A DNA stretch of 64,000 nt, taken from positions 9,250-73,249 of the forward strand of contig CAKTCK010000007.1 of NCBI GenBank assembly GCA_934539245.1, read 5' to 3'. Every line of letters begins with the position of its first letter. Position 1 is the stretch's first letter. This DNA is from an uncultured Faecalibacterium sp. (lineage in GTDB: Bacteria > Bacillota > Clostridia > Oscillospirales > Ruminococcaceae). Both the position numbers and the translations under genes were made by a program. Below the pieces are notes generated by a model that saw only the letters and a list, made by a program, of their open reading frames with translations, was not told the DNA's origin and made no database searches. Below are positions 15,792 through 23,555 of the stretch, in pieces.

Positions 15792-16732
15792 CAGCGGCCA
15801 CCTTCCTTCTTACCCAAATTGATGCGGGGGTCAATGAGCACCATTAAAATATCGCCCAATATCAGCCCCACGATGCCCACGCAGGCGTACAGCAGCACGA
15901 TGCCCTGCACCATGGTGTTGTCGTGGCGCTGCACACAGGTGACCAGCAGCCCGCCCATGCCGGGGATGCTGTACAGGCTCTCGATGTAGATCGAGCCCAC
16001 CACCGTGTTGAGGAACGCCGAGGGGATATACTGCACCAGCGGCACCATGGCGTTGCGGAACACATGATGCAGCGCGATATCCCGCCCGCACACGCCCTTG
16101 GCGCGGGCAAGACGGACGTAGTCCTTGTTGCTTTCGTCCACCATGTAGCGGCGCAGCCACATGGCGTAAAAGGCAAGGTTTGCAAGGCTCATGCTGCACA
16201 CCGGCAGCACCCAGTACCGCCAGTTTGCGGCGTTGAACAAAAGGCCAACGCCCACCGCCGCCGTGCCGTACATCTGGATGTACAAAAAGTACACCGCAGC
16301 GGGCACAGCCTGTATCAGCACGATGAGCGCCGTGCCCAGCTTATCCGGCCAGCGGCCCTTGTACTGGCCCATCACCAGCCCCAGCGGGATGCCCAGCACA
16401 AGGCTGAGCAGCATGGCCAGCACGCCCATCTGCACAGAGATGGGCAGCTTTTGCGCCAGGATCTGGGTGACCGGGGCGTTTACCTTATAGATATGGCTCA
16501 CGCCCAAGTCGCCGTGCAGGGCGTTTTTCCAAAAGCGCCCCACCTGCACCGGCAGGGGGTCAAGCAGACCCATAGATTGCAGCCCGGCCTGAATTTGCGC
16601 CTCGGACATTTTTTCGTAGTTTGCAAAGTAGCCCTCCACCGGCATGAGCCGCAGCAGGCAGAACACCAGCGTCACGATGATAAACAGCGTCAGCACCGAG
16701 CGCCCGATGCGCTTTGCAAGATATTGCACCAT
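15791..16732 (-). CDS. Oligopeptide ABC transporter permease (OppB type)
   Basis: A 313-residue permease with an N-terminal helix (LFIIVTLVFCLLRLMPVEG) characteristic of OppB/DppB and the contact loop YMVDESNKDYVRLARAKG. The ATG at 16732 is preferred to an in-frame GTG at 16741 because the AGAGAGG site is then 8 bases upstream. It pairs with OppC to form the membrane channel. Confidence 0.92.
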   Translation of the reverse strand: MVQYLAKRIGRSVLTLFIIVTLVFCLLRLMPVEGYFANYEKMSEAQIQAGLQSMGLLDPLPVQVGRFWKNALHGDLGVSHIYKVNAPVTQILAQKLPISVQMGVLAMLLSLVLGIPLGLVMGQYKGRWPDKLGTALIVLIQAVPAAVYFLYIQMYGTAAVGVGLLFNAANWRYWVLPVCSMSLANLAFYAMWLRRYMVDESNKDYVRLARAKGVCGRDIALHHVFRNAMVPLVQYIPSAFLNTVVGSIYIESLYSIPGMGGLLVTCVQRHDNTMVQGIVLLYACVGIVGLILGDILMVLIDPRINLGKKEGGR

Positions 16733-16757
16733 GGTGTGCACCTCTCTTTTTTAGCAC

Positions 16758-18785
16758 TTACCGTGCATCCCGGTTGTGGTTGTACTCGTCCATGGAAACG
16801 TAATGGTCAAGGATATGGATGCCCTTCAGGCGGTTCGAGGAGAAGCCGGTGGGGGCGTACTGCCCCTCCCACAGATTCAGCCGGGTGGCGATGTAGGGCG
16901 GCACCGGCAGGCTGAGCGGGATGACCAGCGCATTCTCGATGAGATACGCCTCGGCGTCGGCAAAGGCGGCGTACCGGGCGTCAAGGTCGGCGGTGATGGC
17001 CTTGGCTTTTTCCACCATGTCCATGTAGGTCATCACATAGCCGGCAGTCTCGCCGGTGATGATGCCGTCCTCTACGCCGGTGCGCAGAAAAGCGTAGCAG
17101 GTGCCGCGGTCGCCCGCTTCCTGATAGAAGGGGTACACCTCGGTCTCGGGGTCGGAGTAGTCCGCGCCCCAGTAGTAGGACATGAACTCATACGCGCCCG
17201 CACGGCGCACTGCGTTCAGGAAGTTATCGGACGGCCCCTGCGTGATGATGATCTCCACAAAGTCGAAGCCATCGTTCAACACGCCCTCCACCTGCTGCTT
17301 GAACACCTGACACTGCTTGTCCCAGTCCACCACGGCGGGGTTGTAGGGGTACTGCACCTTGATGGGGAAGCTAGCCCCCGCAGCGGTCAGCTCCTCCACG
17401 GCGGCATCGCGGTACTGCTTGGCGGTGGCTTCGTTGAAGTGGTCGGTCACCTTGGCAAGCGCGCCGCATTCGGTGTAGTCCACCCCCTTGCTGTCGGCGC
17501 AGAAGGAGGGCGGGGTGATGGTGTGCAGCTTGTAGTTCTCGTACCCTTCCGGCGCGGTGACCGCCAGCGTAACGGCGGGGTTGATGGCGTACAGGAACGC
17601 CTTGCGGAAGTTGGTGCTGTTCACCGCCTTGGCCCAGTTGTCCGGCTGGTACTGGGCGTCCACGCCGGTGGTGTTCCAGTTGGAGAACTGGTGGGCGTAG
17701 GGCAGGAAGTTGAAGAAGTAGAAGTAGCTCTTGCCGGTCTCCGGGCGCTCCATGGACACCATGTCCTTGGTGGTATCGTCTGCCAGCCAGCTGTCCAGAA
17801 TGTCCGAGCTGATGGTGGCTTGGTCAATTTCGCCGCGCCGCACCATCTCCGGGCCGCTGATGAGCGCCTCCTGATTGTAGATGTAGCGGATGGTGTCGAT
17901 GTACACGTTGTCCTTATCGTAGTTTTCGGGGTTCTTCTTCATCACCCAGCTTTCCAGCGGGGTGTACTCGGCCAGATAGAACGCACCGCAGTTGCAGGCG
18001 GTCTCGGCGCTGGTGCAGAACTGGTCGCCCAGCTCTGCCAGCATGGGACCGTAGGCAGGCTCGAAGGGGGCGTAGTTCAAAAGGCTCAAAAAGCCCGGGA
18101 AGTCGTAGTTCAAAGTATAGGTCAGGGTGTGCTCGTCCACGGCTGCCACGCCCACGGAGGAGAAATCCACAGCCGGGCAGGTGGTGGTGCTGCCGTCGGC
18201 GGCGGTCAGGGTCACGGTGCCTGCGGCGTCGATGGCATAGGTGGTGCCGTCCTCGGCCACCGTGCCGTTGTTGGCGTTGTTGCGCCAGACGCAGTAGTTG
18301 TAGTAGGCCTCAGCCCCGGCCACATAAGGGGTTACAAGGCTGGCAGTGCCGGAGGCGTAGTCCGGGTTCAGCAGATAGGCCAGCGCGTCCACAAAGTCCT
18401 GCGCGGTCACGGGGCCAAGCACCGCGCCGGTATAGTCCACCCAGTTCTCGTCCCGCAGGTGGAAGGTCCATGTCAGGGTGTTGGCGTCCCACTCCCAGCT
18501 GGTGGCAAGGCCTTCGCGGATCTTGCCGCGGCTGTCGTACTCCACCAGCGTGTCCACGCAATGGGTGCCGTGGTAGAGGTCCGGGTCGGCAGAGCAGATC
18601 AGGTAGTTCAGGGTGGCGGGCTGGCGGGCGTACAGCACGGTGTAGGTGGCGCTGTCGCCGGTTGCGGCAGTGCCGCCCGCAGAAGAGCCGCCGCAGCTGC
18701 TCAGCAGCCCGGCAGCAGCGGTGGAAAGGGCTGCCGCACCGCCGGCCTTTAAGAACTGACGGCGGGAAAAAGCATGATGCATCAT
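16758..18785 (-). CDS. Oligopeptide-binding lipoprotein, SBP family 5
   Basis: A 675-residue solute-binding protein, large for the family but within range. The N-terminus has a twin-arginine-like signal (SRRQFLKAGG) and a lipobox ending at Cys31, followed by a Gly/Ser/Ala linker. The body has family 5 features, including a SATYTVLYARQPATLNYLIC-type start and WTFHLRDENWVDYTG. It is the first gene of the opp operon. Tandem ATG codons at 18785 follow AAAGAGG. Its messenger has a 100-base leader with a probable attenuator. Peptides are the likely substrate; other family 5 ligands are possible. Confidence 0.9.
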   Translation of the reverse strand: MMHHAFSRRQFLKAGGAAALSTAAAGLLSSCGGSSAGGTAATGDSATYTVLYARQPATLNYLICSADPDLYHGTHCVDTLVEYDSRGKIREGLATSWEWDANTLTWTFHLRDENWVDYTGAVLGPVTAQDFVDALAYLLNPDYASGTASLVTPYVAGAEAYYNYCVWRNNANNGTVAEDGTTYAIDAAGTVTLTAADGSTTTCPAVDFSSVGVAAVDEHTLTYTLNYDFPGFLSLLNYAPFEPAYGPMLAELGDQFCTSAETACNCGAFYLAEYTPLESWVMKKNPENYDKDNVYIDTIRYIYNQEALISGPEMVRRGEIDQATISSDILDSWLADDTTKDMVSMERPETGKSYFYFFNFLPYAHQFSNWNTTGVDAQYQPDNWAKAVNSTNFRKAFLYAINPAVTLAVTAPEGYENYKLHTITPPSFCADSKGVDYTECGALAKVTDHFNEATAKQYRDAAVEELTAAGASFPIKVQYPYNPAVVDWDKQCQVFKQQVEGVLNDGFDFVEIIITQGPSDNFLNAVRRAGAYEFMSYYWGADYSDPETEVYPFYQEAGDRGTCYAFLRTGVEDGIITGETAGYVMTYMDMVEKAKAITADLDARYAAFADAEAYLIENALVIPLSLPVPPYIATRLNLWEGQYAPTGFSSNRLKGIHILDHYVSMDEYNHNRDAR

Positions 18786-18807
18786 AAAAACCTCTTTCGC
18801 TCTTTGT

Positions 18808-18844
18808 AAAAAAAAGAGGCAACGGAAGCACCTCCGTTACCTCT
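18808..18844 (-). terminator. Attenuator-like terminator in the opp leader
   Basis: On the minus strand AGAGGTAACGGA pairs with TCCGTTGCCTCT (12 pairs, one wobble), followed by eight T residues, 22 bases ahead of the opp start codon. Upstream in the same leader GTTACC (18871-18876) can pair with GGTAAC (18836-18841) of the terminator arm, which gives a competing fold. Placed between promoter and gene, it should act as a regulated terminator. No known riboswitch class is recognised. Confidence 0.7.
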
Positions 18845-18885
18845 CTGTAACAAGTCCATCGGCTACCAACGGTAACTTTAAGCCC

Positions 18886-18914
18886 AGTATAGCATTGTTT
18901 GGGCGCAACGTCAA
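18886..18914 (-). promoter_or_regulatory. Promoter of the opp operon
   Basis: On the minus strand TTGACG (18909-18914) and TATACT (18886-18891) are 17 bases apart. Transcription would start near 18879, giving a leader of about 95 bases that contains the attenuator. Confidence 0.8.
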
Positions 18915-18947
18915 ATAGTTTCCACCGGGGCGGGGGTCTGCGCCCGT

Positions 18948-19110
18948 TTCGCCCTCTCAGGCGCTCCCGCGCCAGCTCCCCCAAGGGGGGAGCCAAGCCG
19001 TTAGCCTCGATGCTAAAGTATTAGGTGCAATGAGAAAGCTTCCGGCAGTGCTCTTGGCTCTCCCTTTGGGAGAGCTGGCAAAGCCGAAAGGCTTTGTCTG
19101 AGAGGGCGAA
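18948..19110. repeat. Dispersed palindromic intergenic repeat, copy 2
   Basis: A 163-base element with perfect 13-base terminal inverted repeats (TTCGCCCTCTCAG and CTGAGAGGGCGAA). Internal hairpins include CAGCTCCCCC-GGGGGGAGC and CTCTCCC-TTTGGGAGAG. No transposase gene and no obvious target duplication were seen. Blocks are shared with copies at 5281 and 58340; GGCGCGCC followed by a CACTTTG-CTT-AGCCGGAA block continues to about 19150, as in copy 1. Confidence 0.7.
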
Positions 19111-19155
19111 GTTGGCGCGCCGGACACTTTGCACTTGAGCCGGAAGCTTTCCACC

Positions 19156-20487
19156 TTACTCGGAGACCTGCTCCCCGAGACTGGGCGCAGCCACATTAGC
19201 CGGGGCAGCGCTCTGCCCGGCAGGGACGGCAGCGGGCAGGGCGGCAGCAGCAGTCTCCACAGTCTGGGCAGCGGTCTCTACGGTCGGGGCGGTGGCTTCA
19301 GCAGCGCTTTCCGCAGCGGTCTCGGCGGCGTTTTCTGCTGCCTTGGCGGCTTCCTCGGCTGCCTTGGCGGCGCGCTCAGCCTTCAGCTGCTCGGCGCGCT
19401 GACGGGCTTCCTCCTGCCGCTTCTGGGTGCGCGCCTTGATGCGGCACACCGAGCACAGGCCCTCGGCGCTGTCCGGGGCAATGGGCTTGCCACACTGCTT
19501 GCACAGGGTCTTGGTGCACTTGTGCAGCACCACGGGGCCAAGGGTGGTAAGCTGATACAGCTTCATGCCGTCAAAGCCCTTGTTGGAGCACACGTTCATG
19601 CACACGCCGCACTCGCTGCACTTCCACGGGGTAAGCACCATGCGGGTCTGGCCGTTGGGCATATCCTCAAACTTCAAGGCGTTGGCGCGGCAGGCTTTTT
19701 CGCATCGGCCGCAGCCGAAGCAGTTGTCGGTGAATTTGGGCATATAGTAGCCGTACTGCAGGGGCGTCTCCATGGCAGCTTTCAGCTGCTTTGTGCGCTG
19801 GTGCAGCAGCAGGCGGAAGTCCACCCCGCTGTCCTCTTCGCTGCGCAGACCGGGCAGCATTTGCAGCAGCTTTTTGGTGCCGCTCTTGGAGCCGTGGCTC
19901 ACCTGTTCCAGCATCTCGCGGCGGGTCAGCTCCTGCACATGGTAGGGGTACTCCTTTTCCTCATACGCCAGCGAGAACCGCGCCTCGAACATCGGCTGAC
20001 CGAAAAAGTCCACAAGGCGGGTCAGTTCCTTGCGCAGCTGCTCGGCGCACAGGTCGTTCTCGCACCCGCCGCAGGGGGTCAGGTCCAGCACGATCTTTTT
20101 GTTCAGCGCCAGATACGCCAGTGCCTCCCACGAGAGCGCACAGATGCAGCTGCGCACCACGGTGTTCTTGCGGGTGGACTTTTCACAGCCGATCCAGATG
20201 GTATCGCTGTCGGTGTCCGCTGCGGCGGTATCCCGCTGCACCTGCTCCGGCGAGGGGGAAATGCAGCCGCTGCGGCAGGCGGAAACGCACAGCCCGCAGT
20301 CGGTGCAGGGGTCCCAGTCCTTGACGAGGTTCGGGCGGGAGAAGATCTCCTCGCCGTAGGGACAGATATCCTTGCAGGTGGTGCAGGGCTTGCGGTGGGG
20401 GTGCAAATTCCAGCATTGACGGCGGTTGATCTCGGGATGGGTGGTCTTCATCAGGGCATCCATTGCAGTTCTGGTAAAAAAGCCCAT
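19156..20487 (-). CDS. Multi-cluster ferredoxin-like protein with Ala/Glu-rich tail
   Basis: A 443-residue iron-sulfur protein of unknown partner. Near residue 35 is CTTCKDICPYG, then CTDCGLCVSACRSGC (a 4Fe-4S motif), a GCEKS...SCICALS section and CGGCENDLC, then CFGCGRCEKACRANA and CSECGVCMNVC (two further clusters), then a zinc-ribbon-like CKQCGKP...CSVC. The last 100 residues are low-complexity Ala/Glu/Thr repeats, first likely helical and then disordered. Start at 20487 follows AAGGAGT. It lies 4 bases after the trigger-factor-like gene, so the two are co-translated. It is probably an electron-transfer subunit or a maturation factor; the enzyme it serves is not in the window. Confidence 0.75.
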   Translation of the reverse strand: MGFFTRTAMDALMKTTHPEINRRQCWNLHPHRKPCTTCKDICPYGEEIFSRPNLVKDWDPCTDCGLCVSACRSGCISPSPEQVQRDTAAADTDSDTIWIGCEKSTRKNTVVRSCICALSWEALAYLALNKKIVLDLTPCGGCENDLCAEQLRKELTRLVDFFGQPMFEARFSLAYEEKEYPYHVQELTRREMLEQVSHGSKSGTKKLLQMLPGLRSEEDSGVDFRLLLHQRTKQLKAAMETPLQYGYYMPKFTDNCFGCGRCEKACRANALKFEDMPNGQTRMVLTPWKCSECGVCMNVCSNKGFDGMKLYQLTTLGPVVLHKCTKTLCKQCGKPIAPDSAEGLCSVCRIKARTQKRQEEARQRAEQLKAERAAKAAEEAAKAAENAAETAAESAAEATAPTVETAAQTVETAAAALPAAVPAGQSAAPANVAAPSLGEQVSE

Positions 20488-20491
20488 GGTC

Positions 20492-21466
20492 TTACTCCTT
20501 TTCCACAACAGAGGTAAGGGCGGCGTGGTCGAGCAGGAAACGCTGCACCTTCTGGTTGGTCACGGCGGCGGCGATGGCGTCCCGGCTGAGCACCTTGCGG
20601 ATCTCCTCCTCCGGGGTGTCGTGCAGCTTGGAAAGGCGGGCGATCTCGGCGTCCACCTCCTGCTGGGTCACGGTGATCTGTTCGGCTTCGGCAATGGCGC
20701 GCACCGCCAGCACCGCCCGCAGCTGGCGCTCGGCTTCCTTGCGGTAGCCCTCCCGCACCTGTTCTGGGGTCAGCCCGGCGCTCTTGCAGTAGAGCTCCAT
20801 GGTCATCTGGCTCTTGCGCAGCCGCTGGCGCAGCTGGTTCATCTGGTATTCGGCGTTCTGCGCCAGCAGTTCGGCGGGCAGCTCCACGGTCAGGTTCGCG
20901 CCCGCCATATCCAGCAGTGCCGCCCCGGTAATGCGGTCGGCGTTGGCTTCGTGGGAAAGGCGCTTTTTCTCCCGCAGGCTCTCCCGCAGGGCTTCCAAGT
21001 CCGCATAGCCCAGCGATTTTGCAAAAGTATCGTCCACCGGGGGCACCTGCTTGCGCTCTACCGTGTGCAGGCAAATTTCAAACTGCGCGGTCTTGCCGGA
21101 AAGCTCCGGCACCCGGAAGTCGGCGGGGTAGGTGAAGTCGAACCGGAAGGTCTCGCCCGCGCAGTGACCGTACACGGCTTCCTCGGCGGCAGGCATCAGC
21201 TGCCCGGTGCCCAGCACCACGGTCACCTGTTCCATCCGGCTGTCCGGGATGGGAGCTCCCTCCAGAAAGCCCTCGAAATCCAGCGTGACGCGCATCCCGC
21301 GGGCGGCGGGGTCGCCGGTGGGCACAAAGGGCGCGTGCACCCGCGCCATGTTGGCGATATCCGCTTCCACGGCCTTTTCCGATACCGGGCGCACCCGGCG
21401 GGTGAAAACAAGCCCCTTGTACTGCCCCAAGGTGGCAGCGGGCATGGTGTTTGCAGTCTGTTCCAT
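20492..21466 (-). CDS. Trigger factor-like chaperone lacking the ribosome-binding domain
   Basis: A 324-residue protein with an FKBP-type peptidyl-prolyl isomerase domain (about residues 30-125, RGMRVTLDFEGFLEGAPIPD ... FDFTYPADFRVPELSGKTAQFEI) and a helical C-terminal domain like that of trigger factor. The N-terminal ribosome-docking domain with the GFRxGKxP loop is missing, so it is unlikely to be the housekeeping Tig. It may chaperone the co-encoded iron-sulfur protein; this is inferred from the 4-base spacing. The ATG is preceded by AAAGGAGTG. Confidence 0.8.
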   Translation of the reverse strand: MEQTANTMPAATLGQYKGLVFTRRVRPVSEKAVEADIANMARVHAPFVPTGDPAARGMRVTLDFEGFLEGAPIPDSRMEQVTVVLGTGQLMPAAEEAVYGHCAGETFRFDFTYPADFRVPELSGKTAQFEICLHTVERKQVPPVDDTFAKSLGYADLEALRESLREKKRLSHEANADRITGAALLDMAGANLTVELPAELLAQNAEYQMNQLRQRLRKSQMTMELYCKSAGLTPEQVREGYRKEAERQLRAVLAVRAIAEAEQITVTQQEVDAEIARLSKLHDTPEEEIRKVLSRDAIAAAVTNQKVQRFLLDHAALTSVVEKE

Positions 21467-21499
21467 AGTCGAACACTCCTTTTATATAAGAAAGCGGCG

Positions 21500-23419
21500 T
21501 TACAGCCCGCGGGCGGCCAGCCAGCTTTCTGCAATTTCGGAGAACATCTCCGGGTACTGGGCATCTTCTTCTTTAAAAGCGCTCAGGTAATACTCCACCT
21601 CGCTGCGGGTGGGGGCAACGGTACGCCGCCATATCGTAAAGGTGGTGCCGTTGCCCATATCAAAGGTGGCTTCCTGTGCAAAGTACTCGTCCCGCACCGC
21701 AAGGAACATCTCGTTCAGCTTGTGGGACAGCTCGCCGTTGCCCACAAAGGTCTGGGGGAAGGGGTCGGCGGTGAGGACGTACTTTGCTTCAAAGAACTGC
21801 ATGGGGAAATTGTGGGTGCCCGGCACTGAGAAGCCGAAGGCCAGCTTATCGTTGATGGGGGTCGCCGGCAGCTGGCAGTTCTTGAAGTGATCCGGGCAGT
21901 ACAGCATATCGTGGGGGATCATGTAGCTGATCTCGCCCTCGGCGCAGTGGGTGTCGATCCAGTTGGCAATGGCCTTGATCTGCGGTAGGTCTTTGCGGTC
22001 GTAGATCAGCTTGTCCAGCCGGACGAACTCCTTGGTGACTGCCAGCGGGAAGTGATCCACAAGAAAGCCCGGCATCGCAACGACGGTCAGCGGAGAGCAG
22101 CGCACCGAGACGGCAAACACCAGCGTGAACACCCAGAACACGACCTTTGCCGCCCGGTGACGGCTGATGCCCTCCGCCAGCGCCGCCGCGCCGGTGAGGA
22201 ACAGCAGCAGCCACCCCGGCAAAAACAGCAGCATCTGGTGAGAGCCGGAGTTCTGCACCCGGATAAACAGCAAAAGGCTGATCAGCAGCTCTGCGCCCGC
22301 AAGGCAGGGCAGGGCGGGCAGGCGGCGCTTTGCCGCAAACCACAGCCCCAGCCCAATGAGGATGAAGTTCAGCAGCCCGATGCGCAAAGCCTGTGCAGCC
22401 AGCTCCAGCGTGAGGCCGCCGAAGTTGTAGTAAGCGTAGCGCCCGGCGTAATCATAGCCAAGGATCTTGCGTACCATCGGCCACAGCAGCACCAGCATGA
22501 CCACCATGCTCATCAGGCCGAACAGCACGAGGTTGCGCACCTGCACGCGCGCCTGTGTTTTCTGCCCGGCGCGGGCGGTGCGCACGCTGCTTACCAGCAC
22601 CAGCGCCGCGTAGGCAAAGTAGTAGCCCACCACAAAATATAAGTACCACCGGCGGGAAAGGATGATGGCTGCTGTGGCAAGGAACAAAAGGCAAAAGCGC
22701 ACCGGCTGCAAGCTTTCAAACCGGAAGTCCAGCGTGAGCAGCAGGATGCTGAAGGCGAAAATCAGGCCGAACCAGTCCGGCTGTCCCAGCATGGCGCTCA
22801 TGCGCAAAAAGGGAAAGGTGATGCACCACGAAAGGCCGATGAGGAAGTACCAGAACCGGTGCTTTACCCGCAGCAGCTGCCCCACTTTAATGGTAAGCCC
22901 TGCCAGCAGTACCAGCAGCATGGGCAGGACGCTGAACACCTGACAGAAAGCAAAGTTGTCGCCGGTGCGGTCGCTCAGGCAGAAGGGAAACTCCAGAAAC
23001 AGGGTGATGAAGTTGGTGTAGTCCTCGGCAAGGGAGCCGAAGATGAAATGGAAGCCCGCCGCCGGGCTTTGCAAAAAAGCGGCTTCGGCGCTGTACTGTT
23101 TGTTGATATAGTTGAAATAATCCCAGATGTACACAAAGCTGCGGCGGCCAAGCGCCCAGAAAAAGTAGACCAGCGCCGCCGCCCACAGGCCAATGAGAAC
23201 CGCTTTGTGGAACAGGTCGAACTTTACCCCCGCCACCCGCAGCACCAGCAGCGCACAGGCAAACAGGGCCAAGTTGCACCACAGGCTCACCAGCGGAAAA
23301 AAGAACTTACTGCTGGGCGCAGCCAGCGCAAAAACGGCCAGCAGCACCGCCGCTGCGGCCAGCGCCAGCACGCACTTCGCCGCAGGAGAAGTGCGCAGCT
23401 TGGTCAGAGTATCGGACAT
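21500..23419 (-). CDS. Large polytopic membrane protein, possibly GT-C type
   Basis: A 639-residue protein with roughly a dozen hydrophobic helices from residue 15 to about 470, then a soluble extracytoplasmic domain of some 170 residues (LDKLIYDRKDLPQIKAIANW onward). This layout is typical of GT-C glycosyltransferases acting on polyprenyl-linked sugars, but I see no decisive signature, so it stays hypothetical. Start 23419 is chosen over 23479 because AAGGAGGG lies about 10 bases upstream. It lies 33 bases upstream of the trigger-factor-like gene, so it probably heads that operon. Confidence 0.65.
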   Translation of the reverse strand: MSDTLTKLRTSPAAKCVLALAAAAVLLAVFALAAPSSKFFFPLVSLWCNLALFACALLVLRVAGVKFDLFHKAVLIGLWAAALVYFFWALGRRSFVYIWDYFNYINKQYSAEAAFLQSPAAGFHFIFGSLAEDYTNFITLFLEFPFCLSDRTGDNFAFCQVFSVLPMLLVLLAGLTIKVGQLLRVKHRFWYFLIGLSWCITFPFLRMSAMLGQPDWFGLIFAFSILLLTLDFRFESLQPVRFCLLFLATAAIILSRRWYLYFVVGYYFAYAALVLVSSVRTARAGQKTQARVQVRNLVLFGLMSMVVMLVLLWPMVRKILGYDYAGRYAYYNFGGLTLELAAQALRIGLLNFILIGLGLWFAAKRRLPALPCLAGAELLISLLLFIRVQNSGSHQMLLFLPGWLLLFLTGAAALAEGISRHRAAKVVFWVFTLVFAVSVRCSPLTVVAMPGFLVDHFPLAVTKEFVRLDKLIYDRKDLPQIKAIANWIDTHCAEGEISYMIPHDMLYCPDHFKNCQLPATPINDKLAFGFSVPGTHNFPMQFFEAKYVLTADPFPQTFVGNGELSHKLNEMFLAVRDEYFAQEATFDMGNGTTFTIWRRTVAPTRSEVEYYLSAFKEEDAQYPEMFSEIAESWLAARGL

Positions 23420-23510
23420 GGAACAAGAGCCCTCCTTGCAAGGTTTCACACAGTACAGTATAACAACTCCCCGGGGCACTGTCCAGCACCCCGGCGGCGA
23501 AAAATGCAGA

Positions 23511-23546
23511 ATGTCCCGCCGCTTTCAAAGCAGACGGGACATTTTT
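23511..23546 (-). terminator. Hairpin after glgB
   Basis: ATGTCCCG-C pairs with G-CGGGACAT around a 12-base loop. On the minus strand a loose T-rich stretch follows; on the plus strand the T-run is better. It most likely ends the glgB transcript before the membrane-protein gene. Confidence 0.55.
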
Positions 23547-23555
23547 GCGTAAATA

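Noticed and set aside
16776..18752. A 658-residue open frame on the plus strand opposite the opp binding protein
   Set aside because: It is antisense to a clearly conserved gene, its product is a low-complexity His/Val/Gly mix typical of reversed GC-rich codons, and no ribosome site precedes it.
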